From contig CANTUZ010000008.1 of the NCBI GenBank assembly GCA_947846985.1, positions 43,728,817-43,792,816 of the forward strand: DNA of 64,000 bases. The letters are read 5' to 3'. Numbering within the stretch: the first letter of the stretch is position 1; the number at the start of each line of letters is the position of its first letter. The translations under genes and the position numbers were made by a program. The stretch comes from Fratercula arctica. Its lineage: Eukaryota; Chordata; Aves; Charadriiformes; Alcidae. Below are positions 39,001-50,806 of this stretch, one piece after another. Under the pieces are notes generated by a model, which worked only from the letters and a program-made list of their open reading frames with translations, ran no database searches and had not been told where the DNA came from.

Positions 39001-42000
39001 GAGGCAGGTGAATGTGTGAATTGCTCTACTCCAGCAACAGTGAGATGCCTGTTTTGAAGAAGTTAATCTGTAAGTTTCTGAGTGTCAGTACCTAAAGCTA
39101 CTTGGTTTCTCAAAGCATACGGGATTGGTGTTAGGTAAGGGTTTTTTCAGATCCTATTACCTAAAGCTCACCCTAAGCCCAAGTAAGTTTTCTTCTTGTA
39201 GACCTTGTAAGCTGAGTAATCAGCTGGAAATTCCAGAATGTAAGAGTTGAGGCTCCTGGATGTCCAGACTCTCTGCTAGACTATATGCTAGAATGTAAAA
39301 ACATTGTCACATAACTTTTCATGAATAACTTTTAATCATCTTGTATTAAATCTACGTGGAAATGTCTGTTCTTAGTCTTAAAAGCGAGGAGTAACTTAAG
39401 GCAAACAGTTACTATTCTTGCCTGGTGCTTAAGTTCCCTGGAAATGACCTCTGCTGATCTGAGAGGTGTGCCTGTAAGAATGATTTGTTACACTTTCTGT
39501 GTTTTAATGCAGGCCAGCTTTTCTATAACACGGAGCCCCTTGGTTGGAAGTATGCCATCAACTCCTGGAACAGGTAGATGTCCTGTCAAAATAGATAATC
39601 GACTTTCTTACTGCTTTCCTCAATAGACAAAAATCATTGCTGCATCAACTCCTTGCTAATTTATGAAGGAGTTGCATCTTTATTTACTAGCTTTTCAAAA
39701 GGTATGTGGATGTGAAATACTCTTCCACTCTGAGACTGACTGAATTGCAATTAACTTTACTTACTCCTTATTCAAAATACGTTGTTGAACTGAGCACAGA
39801 GGTGGTTGTACTTGAGTAAAGCCACTGAGACAGATGGGTCGTCTTCCATCTTCATAAAGTTTCCTATCTTCTGTATGAACCTGTGGCTTCTTGCTAAGCT
39901 TAATTGTGCAGCCCTGTTCCTGTTTGGGTTCTGTGTTCAGCTGCTGGTGTCCAGGGCTGAAGGGGAAAGTTAGGGTGCGAGTCATAAAATTTCCTAGCAT
40001 GCTTGCAGACGTGAAGGTTGGATTGATTTACTGGTTGTCTGTGTTCGCAGCTAAATCTCCCCCAAACTCTTCCATAAGCACATGAAATGCCTGATACTGA
40101 CTTGATTCTTTCCATGTAGGCTTCTAAGCTTGGCTGTCTGGCAAAACTAATTTGTTAAAAAATGCCATTTCAATTTAACAGCTTCAAGTATGTTCAGTCC
40201 TGCAAGTGTTGGGCAGCCTAGGAAGACGACTCTTTCGCCTGCTCAGCTAGATCCTTTTTACACTCAGGGTGATTCCCTAACTTCAGAGGATCAACTTGAT
40301 GGCACGTGGGTAACTGTATTTGGGTAAGTGGATTTCCAAAGTATTAGAAAAATCAGGGGTGAAATCTTGGCAACATGTGGAAAGAGGTACTTGGACGTGC
40401 TGTTGTCTGGCATTCCTAGGTTCTGCCAGAAATACAGCTGTGATTAAAGCCAGTAACTGCACCTATGTTAGTGAAGCACCTGAACTTAAGCTGCCTGTTA
40501 TTGTTTTCAAGTTAGAAAGGCAGCCTTCTAACCATTGAGGTGTGGTGAAGTAAAAGAGCCTAGCTGAGAATATTCCTCAAGTCACTGCTCCTAAAATGGC
40601 ACGACCGCCCTGTCTCTTTTGGATTTTTGAAAACCCTTCATAGGGTTCTGTTGTAGCACCAGACTCCGTAAACTATTTATTGTAATTTTTTGCATATTTT
40701 TTTCCATGTTTCAGATTTCCTCAAGCATCAGCTTCCTATATTCTCCTACAATTTGCTCAGTATGGAAACATATTAAAGCACGTGGTATGTCTTAGCTTGA
40801 GATTAATTTCTGAAAAGGTTCTGGCTCATTCTTTAAAAGGCTGAGTGTCACAATTGTCCCTTAATCTCACCTAGATGTCCAACACAGGAAACTGGATGCA
40901 TATTCGCTATCAGTCTAAGCTTCAAGCCCGGAAAGCCTTAAGCAAAGATGGAAGAATTTTTGGTGAATCTATCATGATTGGTGTCAAGCCATGTATAGAT
41001 AAAGTAAGTTAACAGTTGTTTTTATTTAAGGCACTCTGGTTTTGGGCTTCCTCTTTATTTGTCCCGACATCTTCTATTTTTTCCATTTTGAATTGCAAAG
41101 CCTAGGAAGTTAACCTCTATGGGCAGAGTCTCTTCTACCTTACCTGAGGTTTTTCTTAAGCGTTTGGCAAAATTTCCTGCTGAGAAGGGTCACGATTGGA
41201 AACTTCTGTGCTGCTTGGAAGTTACCCTGTCCCCACCACACCATGTTCCTTTCTTTTAAATAGTGGCTGGAGTAGGGCTGGCTGTATTTCAAGCTAATTT
41301 GATCATGGGCTATTAGTTTTTAGGCATTGACAATGCTCTGCCCATGAATTCCTGCAACACTTTGCATTGGTTACTGTACATGTGCGGGCTTCTGGTAGGG
41401 CTTCTAGTCTCTTCTTACCTTATTTGCTGTTTTGGTGTCCAGTTTTCATCAATGACTGAATTGCCCAAAACCTGAAACTCGAGAAGCAACAATCCAAGAC
41501 ATGTAGTTGTTAGGTCTCTGGTCTTTGTTGCTTTGAATTTTCTGTCTCTTGTGCATAGTGTCCACTTTCAAATATCAATGAATAAGCCCATAATCCTTAA
41601 GCTCTATTTTTGGAGGCAAGGGAGAATTCTGGAGACTAATGCGTTTGAGGGTTTGACGTTAGTCTGTAAAGCTCGTCCTTGCAATTGGCAACTAGATAGG
41701 ATGGCTTTGACATGAGTGCTTGGGCTTCTGATTTAAAAGGAGCAGTTAGTTCCACGGGTCAGTTCCCCTTGTGTTGAGCAGAGTGAGCTGCCACCCCCAC
41801 TGGATGCTACTCCTATCCTGTGTTTTGGATAGCCACCTCCTGCCAGATGTGCTGCTGAATATCTGTTGTCTTGAGGGAGGCTGGTTGAAGGCTCTGCTCC
41901 ACTGAGTTTAAATGTGGCAAATTGGGTCTGGCTGGTTGTCATTTCCCACCTTGTTTTCTTTGGGTTCTTGGGGAACTCATGGTTCCCATCAAGTCACTTG

Positions 42001-42822
42001 CTGCCTCTTCCATTTGACGTGCATTCCCTTCTAAACACAAGCTTACAGAAACGGAGCCTTCTGACTCCTTTCTAGCATTTGGTAAGGGGACTGAGTGAAA
42101 CTCTTTGGCAAACTGAATCTGAGACAAAAGCTCAGATAATGAGGGTTGAAATACTGCTCTTTAGTATCTGTTTACGTTGTGTCATGCCTCCTTTAAAGAC
42201 TGTGATGGAAAACTTTGAAAGAAGCTGTACATCTTCAATGTCTTCAGTTTTTACTCCACCTACAAAATCCGCCGGCACGCCAGTACAGCCTGCAAATTAT
42301 ACTACAAGGATTTCTACAATGAGACCTCTTGCCACAGCATATAAAGCTTCCACTAGTGACTACCAGGTAATTTAGGGGGAACAGAAGCGTGTGTTTCTTT
42401 GCGCCGTCTCCTCTTAGTTGTATGGGGCTGTATGCACATTCACTTCAATGTGAGCTTAGCCTTGACCTTTCCTCCTGTCATTTCTTTAAAGATGTGTTTC
42501 AAGTACAAACTCACTCTGTTCAGTCTCAAAAATAATAATAACAACAATAATAATGATGATAGTAGTAATCAAATAAAGAAATTAAGGACTTTGCATGTTT
42601 CCAGAGGTTTTGAAAATCTTTCAAAGATATTTTGTCAAAATATAGTAACACTCTGGAAAAGGAAAAAAACGTGGGTATTTTAAAAAGAATTAACTGTGAT
42701 CACTGATTCTGTTTTCTCTCTTCCTCTTTCCCGCTGCCTTCTAGGTGGTTTCTGACAGACAAACTCCTAGGAAAGGTGAAAGTATTGTATCTAAAGCAAT
42801 GGAATATGTGTTTGGCTGGTAA
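35979..42822 (+). CDS. NUP35: NUP35 (Nup53), nucleoporin (9 exons)
   Basis: Complete gene. Exons 35979-36012, 36723-36893, 37860-37987, 39513-39573, 40182-40323, 40715-40784, 40875-41003, 42199-42366 and 42745-42822 join at GT-AG sites to 981 nt, 326 codons, the same length as I recall for human. The protein is an inner-ring component of the nuclear pore complex that binds NUP93, NUP155 and NDC1 and the pore membrane. The N-terminal half is low-complexity and Pro/Ser-rich ([27 protein letters not shown]). Residues about 173-243 form the RRM-like MPPN dimerisation domain ([20 protein letters not shown]). The C-terminus ([10 protein letters not shown]) is the amphipathic, membrane-binding helix. 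Exon 8 (residues 246-301) is the most diverged from human. No break or missing segment is seen. Confidence 0.97.
36723..36893 (+). CDS. NUP35: NUP35 coding exon 2
   Basis: Residues 12-68. Contains [12 protein letters not shown] and [13 protein letters not shown]. Acceptor TTAACACAG, donor GTAAGA. Confidence 0.95.
36894..37859 (+). other. NUP35: NUP35 intron 2
   Basis: About 1 kb of intron with no recognised repeat or gene. The short minus-strand frames here are chance. Confidence 0.75.
37860..37987 (+). CDS. NUP35: NUP35 coding exon 3
   Basis: Residues 69-111. Contains [20 protein letters not shown] and [13 protein letters not shown]. Acceptor TGGTTGCAG, donor GTAAGT. Confidence 0.95.
37988..39512 (+). 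other. NUP35: NUP35 intron 3
   Basis: About 1.5 kb of intron; nothing recognised. Confidence 0.75.
39513..39573 (+). CDS. NUP35: NUP35 coding exon 4
   Basis: Residues 112-131, [16 protein letters not shown] at its end. Acceptor TTTTAATGCAG, donor GTAGAT. Confidence 0.92.
40182..40323 (+). CDS. NUP35: NUP35 coding exon 5
   Basis: Residues 132-178. Contains [20 protein letters not shown] and [20 protein letters not shown]; start of the MPPN domain. Donor GTAAGT. Confidence 0.95.
40715..40784 (+). CDS. NUP35: NUP35 coding exon 6
   Basis: Residues 179-202, [20 protein letters not shown] then KHV. Core of the RRM-like fold. Donor GTATGT. Confidence 0.95.
40875..41003 (+). CDS. NUP35: NUP35 coding exon 7
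   Basis: Residues 203-245, [20 protein letters not shown] through [11 protein letters not shown]; the second half of the RRM-like fold. The exon is phase 0 on both sides. Confidence 0.95.
41004..42198 (+). other. NUP35: NUP35 intron 7
   Basis: About 1.2 kb of intron; nothing recognised. The open frame that runs into exon 8 from 42079 is an intronic extension. Confidence 0.75.
42199..42366 (+). CDS. NUP35: NUP35 coding exon 8
   Basis: Residues 246-301. The first half ([16 protein letters not shown]) is diverged from human; the second half ([20 protein letters not shown]) is conserved. Acceptor TCCTTTAAAG, donor GTAATT. Confidence 0.94.
42745..42822 (+). CDS. NUP35: NUP35 coding exon 9
   Basis: Residues 302-326 and TAA. 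Encodes [20 protein letters not shown] then YVFGW, the amphipathic C-terminal helix. Acceptor GCCTTCTAG. Confidence 0.95.
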   Translation: MVSDRQTPRKGESIVSKAMEYVFGW

Positions 42823-43435
42823 TACACAGGAGGACGTAACACACCAGGTTGGTCAGGGTTTGAAGTAGGCTACTGGCATCTGTGGTTAGTTGTATAACTA
42901 CTGGTGGCAGTATTTTAACTTACATCTCACCTGTTATGCCTTCAGTTAATTCAGCAGACATGTAGCTTGCACTTTAAAGGATGGCAATGTAGACATGATT
43001 TTAAAAACTGAGTAAGTGTAAATAAACTGGTTTTTTCCCATTTGTTCTATGATTGCATGATTGTAGAAAACATATCAGCACTGACTTTTTTTTTTCCTCT
43101 GTAATTACTTTCTGTAAATTACTTCCCAGTAAGTTGGAAATGTTTAAAATGGCAGCTTTATTTCCTGATGCCTTTAAACTTCTTGTTTGGTTGTGGGGTT
43201 GTGTGGGGTTTTTTTTGTTTTGTTTTGTTTCTGGAAACGTGGTGGGCTCCTTGGAGGAAGAACACTGTTCACAGCTGGCTCCCCAGGACAGGGACTGTTC
43301 TTAGTATATGGGATGTTAATTGTTTTGTTAGCATTCATTGCGGTTATCCCTGGCATCACGTTCTAAATGTCACAGCAACCTTTTAACTCTTTGTTTTATA
43401 GATAAAGCTAAATAAAGTTAAGGTTTTTTTCTTAG
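42823..43435 (+). other. NUP35: NUP35 3' UTR
   Basis: Contains AATAAA at 43021 and a second AATAAA at 43411 followed by a T-rich stretch. Either could set the mRNA end. Confidence 0.65.
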
Positions 43436-44258
43436 TTTTTTTTTCAAATGGGTGTGAGTTCCGTTAAGAGTACTGCAAATAGTTTTTCCTAACCATTAAG
43501 TGTGATGCTGCCTAATGTTTATTAAAGTGTGATCAACAGAGCAGATGCTGCTGACTTTTACTGAAGCATTTTACTGTAGTATTCTAAGCTGTGAAATGTT
43601 GACTTGAAATAGATTAATAGAAAAATGCAATGTGTCACTGACCAAAGCTGCTTTCATTTCAGGACTCTTCTAAGAAATTTTCTCTAAGCTTGTCGTGGCT
43701 TAGCCCCAGCTGGCAACAAGCCCCACGCAGCCGCTTGCTCACCCTCCCCTCAGTGGGATGGGGGAGAGAATTGAAAGACTAAAAGTGAGAAAACTCGTGA
43801 GTTGAGATAAAGACAGTTTAATGAGTAAAGCAAAAGCTGTGTGCAGAAGCAAAGCAGATCACGGAATTAATTCACTGCTTCCCAATGGCAGGCACGTGTT
43901 CAGCTATCCCCAGGAAAGCAGGGCTCCATCACGTATAGCATGAAGACGAACGCTATAACTTTGAACATTCTCCTCCTTTCTCCTCCTCTCCCCAGCTTTA
44001 TGTACTGAGCATGATGTCATAGGGCATGGAATGTCTCGTTAGTCAGTTAGGGTCAGCTGTCCCAGCTGTGTCCCCTCCCAGCTTTTTGTGCACCCCCAGC
44101 CTACTCGCTACTGGGGTTGTGTGAGCAGCAGAAAAGGCCTTGACTCTGTGCGACACTGCTCATCAGTAAATAAAACATCTCTGTACTGTCAGCACTGTTT
44201 CTAGCACAAATCCAAAACACAGCCCTATGCTAGCTACTGTGAAGAAAATTAACTCTAA

Positions 44259-44263
44259 CCCAG
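44259..44263. repeat. Target-site duplication, left copy (CCCAG)
   Basis: Directly abuts the TG end of the inner LTR; identical to 44831-44835. Duplicated bases of the outer LTR. Confidence 0.85.
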
Positions 44264-44830
44264 TGTTATGGTTTGAGGAAACCCATAACAATTTATTGTT
44301 GTGTAGACAATTATTCTATCACCTGTTGACCTCTCCCACCTGGGAGGGGGAATTGGGGAAACAACATGAGGGTTGAAATATAAATAGATTTAATAGGATA
44401 AGGCTAAATACTTAACAATAATACTAAAGGAGCTGTGCACTCCCAGCAGGGGACAGCAAAGGTGGGACACTGCGAGTGCTGTGGCTTTGGGAGGAAGGGA
44501 AGGGTTCAGGGCTCTGGCATCGGGGCAAGGAGTTATCTGTAAAGCCTCCATCAAGGGAGAGAGAGAACTACACAGCAAACTTTCCAATTTACATTGAACG
44601 TGACGTTCATGGTATGAAATAATCCTGTTGGCCAGCCTAGGTCAAGTGCCTGGGTCTCGCTGGTCCTCATCCCTGCACCTGTCAAGGCTCAAAAACATCG
44701 AGACATTGAATCCCACGTAGCCTAGCTGGCTATAAAGTATTTTCACGAATTCAGACGCCAGGGTCTTCTAAAAGTGCAGTTTTCCCAAGCATGAGAAGAG
44801 AAATTATGCTGTGTTGCTCAAACCAGGACA
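44264..44830 (-). mobile_element. Second solo LTR nested inside the first
   Basis: A different but related LTR of 567 bp with TG...CA ends: on the minus strand it runs from TGTCCTGGTTTGAGCAACAC to AACCATAACA, with an ATTAAA poly(A) signal at about 44390. It is bounded by a perfect 5-bp direct repeat CCCAG at 44259-44263 and 44831-44835, and the outer LTR resumes exactly after the right copy. A 5-bp duplication fits ERVL-type or some gamma-like elements. No internal coding region remains. Confidence 0.88.
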
Positions 44831-44835
44831 CCCAG
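44831..44835. repeat. Target-site duplication, right copy (CCCAG)
   Basis: Directly follows the CA end of the inner LTR at 44830; the outer LTR's last 14 bases follow it. Confidence 0.85.
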
Positions 44836-44849
44836 CCAAAACCAGTGCA

Positions 44850-46160
44850 AAGGTATTGGCTGAATGGTGATATATTTTTATTTTTTTATAAAAATTGAAC
44901 TTCCCTCCCCTTGAAGTTTTCTTTTGGAGGTGAGCGTCTCAAGTAATTATGTGTTGTGGAAGCTCCTGGTCCGACACAGAGGTCTCTCTTGTCTGGGAAG
45001 AGAGCAATTAATTCTCCATCACTTGGGAAACGACATGCAACTATTCCTTTTTTGTGTCTGTGTTAGTGTGGATCCACATCAGCATTTCAGTGTGGGTCAG
45101 TAGTGTGTTTGCCAGGTGAATATCCAGTCATACCTATCTCTATGCTTTGCTTCATACTGCGGTGTGGTTTCAAGGTTTTTCAACTGTACTTCTCTGGTGA
45201 AATGACATTGGAAGGTTAGTCCAGGAGCATGCCTAATGTCCCTCGGATGCTAATGTTGTCCATGAGGGTTCTTCAACCGCTGTGCAAGAGCAAATACACA
45301 CACAGAGTCAAGATATTTGTTTTTATTTCAGTTTTGCAGAATCAGGTGCTGGGCATTTATCAACAGCCAGCACAGCTCATGTTTCCAACTGCCCAATCTT
45401 TCTATTGATGAAACACAGCTAGTTGGTCAATAACGATTCACTCACCACTCCTGACTGTACAGATGCAGCTCAGCTCATGTTTAGACCATTGAGGGAGGTT
45501 ACCTATTTAACATGCTCGTTATTTGCAACAGGGGGTGTGTTTTAGCATTATCGTTGCCCCAGGTTAGTCTGGGATACACTCTGGGCTCGACTTTGGTCCA
45601 GAAGTTCCATTTTTTGCTGTCGTCGTAAGTCAGCAGCTGCAGCAGAAAAAACACATGCGACGTTGTTTGGTTTCACACCCTCTTTGAGGTCAGGCACCTT
45701 CTGTGGTGTCTCGGCCACGCTCCAGCCAAACCTCTTGACCAACAGGCTTTGCTCTGTGGAGGTCACTGATGGGCCCCCAGGTCACAGGACGAAGCTGGGG
45801 CTTGTCCTGAGTAAAGTCCCCAGAGCAGCTGGGGAGAAGCTAGGTTTCTGCCTCGGGGCACTTTGGGCTTCACCGATGGGCGTCCAGAAGAAGCCTCTGT
45901 GCGGGCAGATATCAGGGTTTCTGAGGTGATTTTCCCGCATGTGCTGACCGAGGCTTCGGGAGCACCAGTTGCCCCTCGCTCATCGGCTCCCGGCCCGCAG
46001 GAGCAGCTCCCCCCGGCCCAACACCCAAACACGGTCTTGCAGCGCACCTCTGGCTGTTTCTTGGGGAAAGCCCTTGGCAGGGACCCAGCACCTATTTTAG
46101 ACAGCAGTTCAGTTTGTGTGTTGGAAATGTGGTCACCAATGGCAGGTCAGAGTTGGTTAC
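44850..46160. other. Intergenic segment, partly GC-rich
   Basis: Between the LTR cluster and the CR1. The portion 45540-46100 is GC-rich and holds two adjacent minus-strand open frames (45548-45766, 72 codons; 45763-46047, 94 codons) in different phases. Their composition is protein-like but I recognise no family, and no start or splice context settles whether they are exons, a decayed retrocopy or chance. Confidence 0.5.
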
Positions 46161-46164
46161 GTGC

Positions 46165-47220
46165 TGAAAACTTGTCCAGAAAGTCAAAATGGTGGTGCAT
46201 GGAGTTAAATCCAGTTGGTGGCCGGTCACAAGTGGTGTTCCCGAGGGCTCGGTATTGGGGCCAGTTCTCTTGAATATCTTTATCAATGATCTGGACGAGG
46301 GCATTGAGTGCATCCTCGATAAATTTGCAGATGATGCCAAGTTGTCTGGGAGTGTCGACCTGCGTGAAGGTAGGAAGGCTCTACGAGGGATCTGGACAGG
46401 CTGGATCGATGAGCCAAGGCCAACGGTGTGAGATTCAACAAGGCCAAGTGCTGGGTCCTGCACTTGGGTCACAACAACCCCATGCAACGCTACAGGCTTG
46501 GGGCAGAGTGGCTGGAAAGCTGCCTGGCAGAAAAGGACCTGGGGGTGTTGGTCAACAGCCGGCTGAATATGAGCCAGCAGTGTGCCCAGGTGGCCAAGAA
46601 GGCCAACAGCACCCTGGCCTGTGTCAGGAATAGCGCGGCCAGTGGGACTAGGGAAGTGATTGTGCCTCTGTACGCGGCACTGGCGAGGTCCCACCTCGAG
46701 TGCTGTGTTCAGTTCTGGGCCTCTCTGTACAAGAGGGACACTGAAGTGCTGGAGCGTGCCCAGAGGAGAGCTACCAAGCTGGGGAGGGGTCTGGAGACCA
46801 AGCCATATGAGGAGAGGCTGAGGGAACGGGGCATGGTTAGTTTGGAGAAGAGGAGGCTGAGGGGAGACCTCATTGCCCTCTACAACTACCTGAAAGGAGG
46901 TTGTAGAGAGGTGGGTGTTGACCTCTTCTCCCAGGTGAATAATGACAGGACCAGAGGAAATGGTCTGAAGCTGCACCAGGGGAGGTTTAGATTAGATATT
47001 AGGAAGAATTACTTTACTGAAAGAGTGGTCAGGCACTGGAACAGCCTGCTCAGGGAGGTGGTTGAGTCACCATCCCTAGAGGTATTTAAGAAACATCTAG
47101 ATTTGGCACTTCAGGGCATGCTCTAGTGGCAGAGATTGTAGGGGGGTTTCTTGTGTGTGTATGGTTGGACTCGATGATCTCAAAGGTCCTTTCCAACCAT
47201 GAAGATTCTATGATTCTATG
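46165..47220 (+). mobile_element. CR1 LINE, 5'-truncated, reverse-transcriptase remnant
   Basis: The last third of a CR1 element in sense orientation. At 46189-46390 the frame encodes the reverse-transcriptase palm region ([15 protein letters not shown], then the FADDAKL catalytic box of the YADD type). A one-base deletion near 46385 and an in-frame TGA at 46410-46412 (replacing the usual Trp) break it. The downstream frame then stays open for about 232 codons to a stop at 47124-47126, ending with the conserved [10 protein letters not shown] segment. The 3' end finishes in TTCCAACCATGAAGATTCTA then TGATTCTATG at 47220. The 5' half of ORF2 and all of ORF1 are missing, so it cannot move on its own. 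The long downstream frame suggests a relatively recent insertion. Confidence 0.95.
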
Positions 47221-48301
47221 TTGAAATCAAGAGCATGTCTGAGAAGCTGTAAATTCTTATGTCCTATATAATGTCATCAAACACCTTGATTCTTCTTCAA
47301 GTTCTTCAGTTTTGTAAGTGAACTTTCAGCTTAAATAGTTTATTGTTGGTGTAAGCAGATGAGCGTAAGCAGAATTAAAGTGACCCCAAAGTTCTGATCT
47401 CTGTAGATGAAGTGCTAGGTTTTGTTCATTGCAGTCCTTTGTGTGTGAGGATGGAGACTCTCTTCCGATTAGAAACAGCATGAAAGTAAGGAATTTCTCT
47501 GAGCAGTCGTTTTATTTTGCTCAATTGTTTATCGCATCAGATTTTGGTATAGTTTACTGCAGAAATCAGTTTATGAACATAGGAATGTAGGGATGAACTG
47601 AATTTTCCATATGAAAAACAGAGAACTTTTCAATGATATTTTTTCCCCTTTTATTCTGTATGTCAGCCACCTAATTAGCATCTTGTTTAGCTGCCTTTGG
47701 AGCTCTGTGTGTTCTGTGAGAATCTGTCCCTTGTTGCAGAATTAAGTTCCAAAAAAAGCCGTTTTCTTTTTCAAGGATCTTTCCTGCCCCCTGGTGTCAA
47801 GAAGGTACTCTTGACTACATGAACAAGGATAACCTGATAAATGGATGTCTGTGGAGATCTTGGAATTTATCGTTCTGTGGTGTGGATTATCCGGTTATTA
47901 ATAATAGACTATTTCTTTTGAAACCTGTAGGCCAAAATTGTTTTCAGATACAGTGCTGTAGCTGAATATTTTTATTGGAACCCAGACTGGGGGAGCTTTT
48001 TTGGGTGCAAGTATGTTAACTGGTCGTTGCTCTTTTGCCAAAACTCCCATTTCCTCCTGGTGACTAAACTTGCAGCTGGCTTGAAAGAATCATAGTTGCA
48101 ACACTGTCTGTCATGACATAAAGCACTGTAAAACGAATTTATTAAGCTGTTTAGATCTGTTAATATATTAATAACATACATTATGAATTCAACTAGTGAC
48201 AGTTTCCAGTCTCCTGCTCAGAAATTTTCAGCAATCCAGACTGCAACAGAAGTTAGACCTTGTTCCATAAAGTCATAAAACTGTAATGAAAATTCCTCTT
48301 T

Positions 48302-48337
<36 letters not shown>

Positions 48338-50800
48338 TTTTGCTGCAAAGTAACCAACTTTTCTTGCACAACATGCTTTCTCAGCTGGCGAGTACTTTGA
48401 CTTATTGGGCTTTCTCACTGAGTGCTCTTAGATCTCTTTTTAAAGCTTGCAAATTTGATTTGTTTACTGTGTAGGATTGCACCAGTGGATAAGATCATGC
48501 TGCTGACTTCAGTGAAATTGAGCGAAGGCTTGCAGTATTTTACAGGCATGCAATATGATAGCATGTAGTATCACTTTTCAATAGATTAAATAGAGTTAAA
48601 GTTGTCCATCATAGGATACTATAATGGGATATTGATTTTTAGGTGCCACAGTTTCTTTTTCTTTGTAATTGTATTGTGCTTGTGAACACATGAAAGTGTT
48701 CCTTTGCAGATTGAAGGTCATAAAGTAAAAATTGCAGAGGTCAACCTTATGTACAGGCTAGAGGACAGTCTAATATTAACTACATCGTTTTTTCCAGATT
48801 ACTGCATTAACAATGGAGCTTGCATATATATTGAATAGTATAGGTTTTGTTCTTGCTAATGGTAAATTGAACAACAACAAAAAATACATTAATTGTTATT
48901 CCTATGCACTTATTTAGACATACGAGCTTTCCAGTTTCTAGCAAATGTGTCAGAATTAGAAGTATCAAACCTCTTTCACTCCAGGTAAATTGTAGGAATG
49001 AGACAGGATGAATTTACATCTTGACTTAAAAGCTTAAAGCATCTTTCTAAAAATTAATCTAATGTTGTTCACAGATACTTGCATAATTAACAATTTCAAA
49101 TGTACTTTAATTATTTTTTTTACAGAGAAAACTAGCCTAATAGATATACAATGATTAACTGCAATATTAGTCTTTTAATGGAGTAAGTGATGACAATGAC
49201 TATCTTTTCAGCTTTGAACATTTAGTCCTCACTGAGCATCTTACTAGGTGTGTCTTGAAATGTTTTTTTAGCTCTCTATATAAATGTCATTAGAAAAATC
49301 CTGGATGGGTGTCTGGGACCTTCTGGAACACAGAACTATTTGTTTTGGCGCCTGCGCCCTCGTTCTGGTTTTAGACTCCCATTCTTGTCATACTGACTTT
49401 TGTAAGCACTATATAGACACTTTGCAAGAAGTAGGTACTGCCCTGCAGAACATACAACCTGGAAATGTGAGATTGACAGAAATTGGGATCTTCATTTTAT
49501 AGATAAGGAAATTGATGAACTGAAAGATTAAATGACTGATCCCACGGTTACACTGTAGATCTGGAGCAGCAGAACACATGTAGGTCAGAGTTTGGTTTAG
49601 CACTGTAATAGAATTCTTCACTTCCTGCTGATGTCAGTATGGAACTACCAAACTTTTTTGAACTCAGTGTTGGGTAGCTTCTGCTAGAAAACTGTGGTTA
49701 AGGCTGCATTAGTGCACCATTTTTTTTCTGAATGAACATTCAGAGATGGAAATGTCTGCTCCCCTCTTCCCCCTGCTTTTGTGCTTGCTCTGTATTTGCA
49801 AACAAGAAGCCAGGTTTGTTGAGAGGGGTAGAAATAATGCCCTCATGCTACGTTTTACCTTGTCATCTTAAAATACCATAGCACCTCTTATCAGCTAAAA
49901 ATCAAGAGCTGCACACAAGTGCAAAGAAGCAGCAAAGAAGAGAATAGAAATAGCAAAGGGGGCCTGGTGTGTCACAGAGCAGTAGCAAATATTACGTGCG
50001 TGAAGGTTAAATCCCACTCCTATGCAGAAACAATAGAAATCTCTCAATAAAAGAACAAAGAAATCTTGGGTTGCAAGAAGGAGAGAGGGAAAAATACTCC
50101 TGTATCTGAAATATTAAGTGCATAGTAGAGCTTCTGGAAGTAAGGGGAAAGAAAGCTTCCTTTTTTCCCTCCCAACAGAAGCCCTGTCAGATTGAGATTT
50201 AAGTGCCCAAGCTACCCTACAAAACTTATATATAACCCAATATTGCATAAAAGCTTTATTAATTTTTTGAAGGCGCAAGTTCGGTAGGAATGTTTTGGTG
50301 GATTGAGATTTCAGTGACAAATAGAAGTGATATATCAATTTTTCCATTTTTCCTTTTTTTTTCCCTTGGTTTTTAATAACCTGTGTGAATTACTGTTCAT
50401 ATTTTCTTCCCAAGGATAAGGAGTATAAGCTTAAAATTAGTGTCTTGGCAGTAGGAAAGAATGCATCTTCTGTATAGCCTGCACAAAACCAAAGTGTGTA
50501 CGTGTATCGCAGGCTTTGCAGGAGAGGCCATGTGGGTTTGAAAGTTGGCAGAGACTATTGCAAAAAGTAATGAGCTCATGACCCGGCATTTTGAAGCGGT
50601 GCAAGAGACTGTCTCGGGTATTGATCCACATGTGTCTAATTGGGATCACAAAAGTGACTGCTGCAGTTAAGATTTTTGCTAGATTTCATGTGGTCTTCCC
50701 TGCTGGCAGCTTGGTTTTGAAAAAACATCTCCACAAAAGGTTCCCACGATGAGGAAGAACTTTGTGAAATGGGAGCCGCATTGATGCGGCAGAGCATCAA
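47221..50800. other. AT-rich intergenic DNA
   Basis: No supported gene. Contains a poly-A tract at 48306-48334 and a MIR-like fragment at about 49470-49610. Short frames here have no recognisable content. Confidence 0.7.
49470..49610 (-). repeat. MIR/CORE-SINE-like fragment, antisense
   Basis: CATTTTATAGATAAGGAAAT, then GATTAAATGACTGATCCCAC, then GGTTACACTGTAGATCTGGA follow the order of the reverse-complement MIR body (CATTTTACAGATGAGGAAAC, TTAAGTGACTTGCCCAAGGT, CACACAG). Diverged and old. Confidence 0.65.
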
Positions 50801-50806
50801 TGATAC

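Larger units (their letters stand above)
43691..44849 (-). mobile_element. Solo LTR of an endogenous retrovirus (outer element, interrupted)
   Basis: A very common avian solo LTR, here antisense to NUP35. Read on the minus strand it starts TG near 44849, has a TATA-like ACATAAAG at about 44000, an ATTAAA poly(A) signal near 43818-43823, and ends with GCTAAGCCACGACA at 43691. It is split by a second LTR at 44264-44830; without that insert it is about 587 bp. The flanks are AAGCT on the left and AAGGT on the right, a possible imperfect target duplication. No gag, pol or env sequence is present, so it is a recombination remnant. The ERV class is inferred from LTR resemblance and duplication length only. 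Confidence 0.85.

Noticed and set aside
46092..46976. 294-codon minus-strand frame
   Set aside because: It is the antisense strand of the CR1 reverse-transcriptase remnant, with no protein content of its own.
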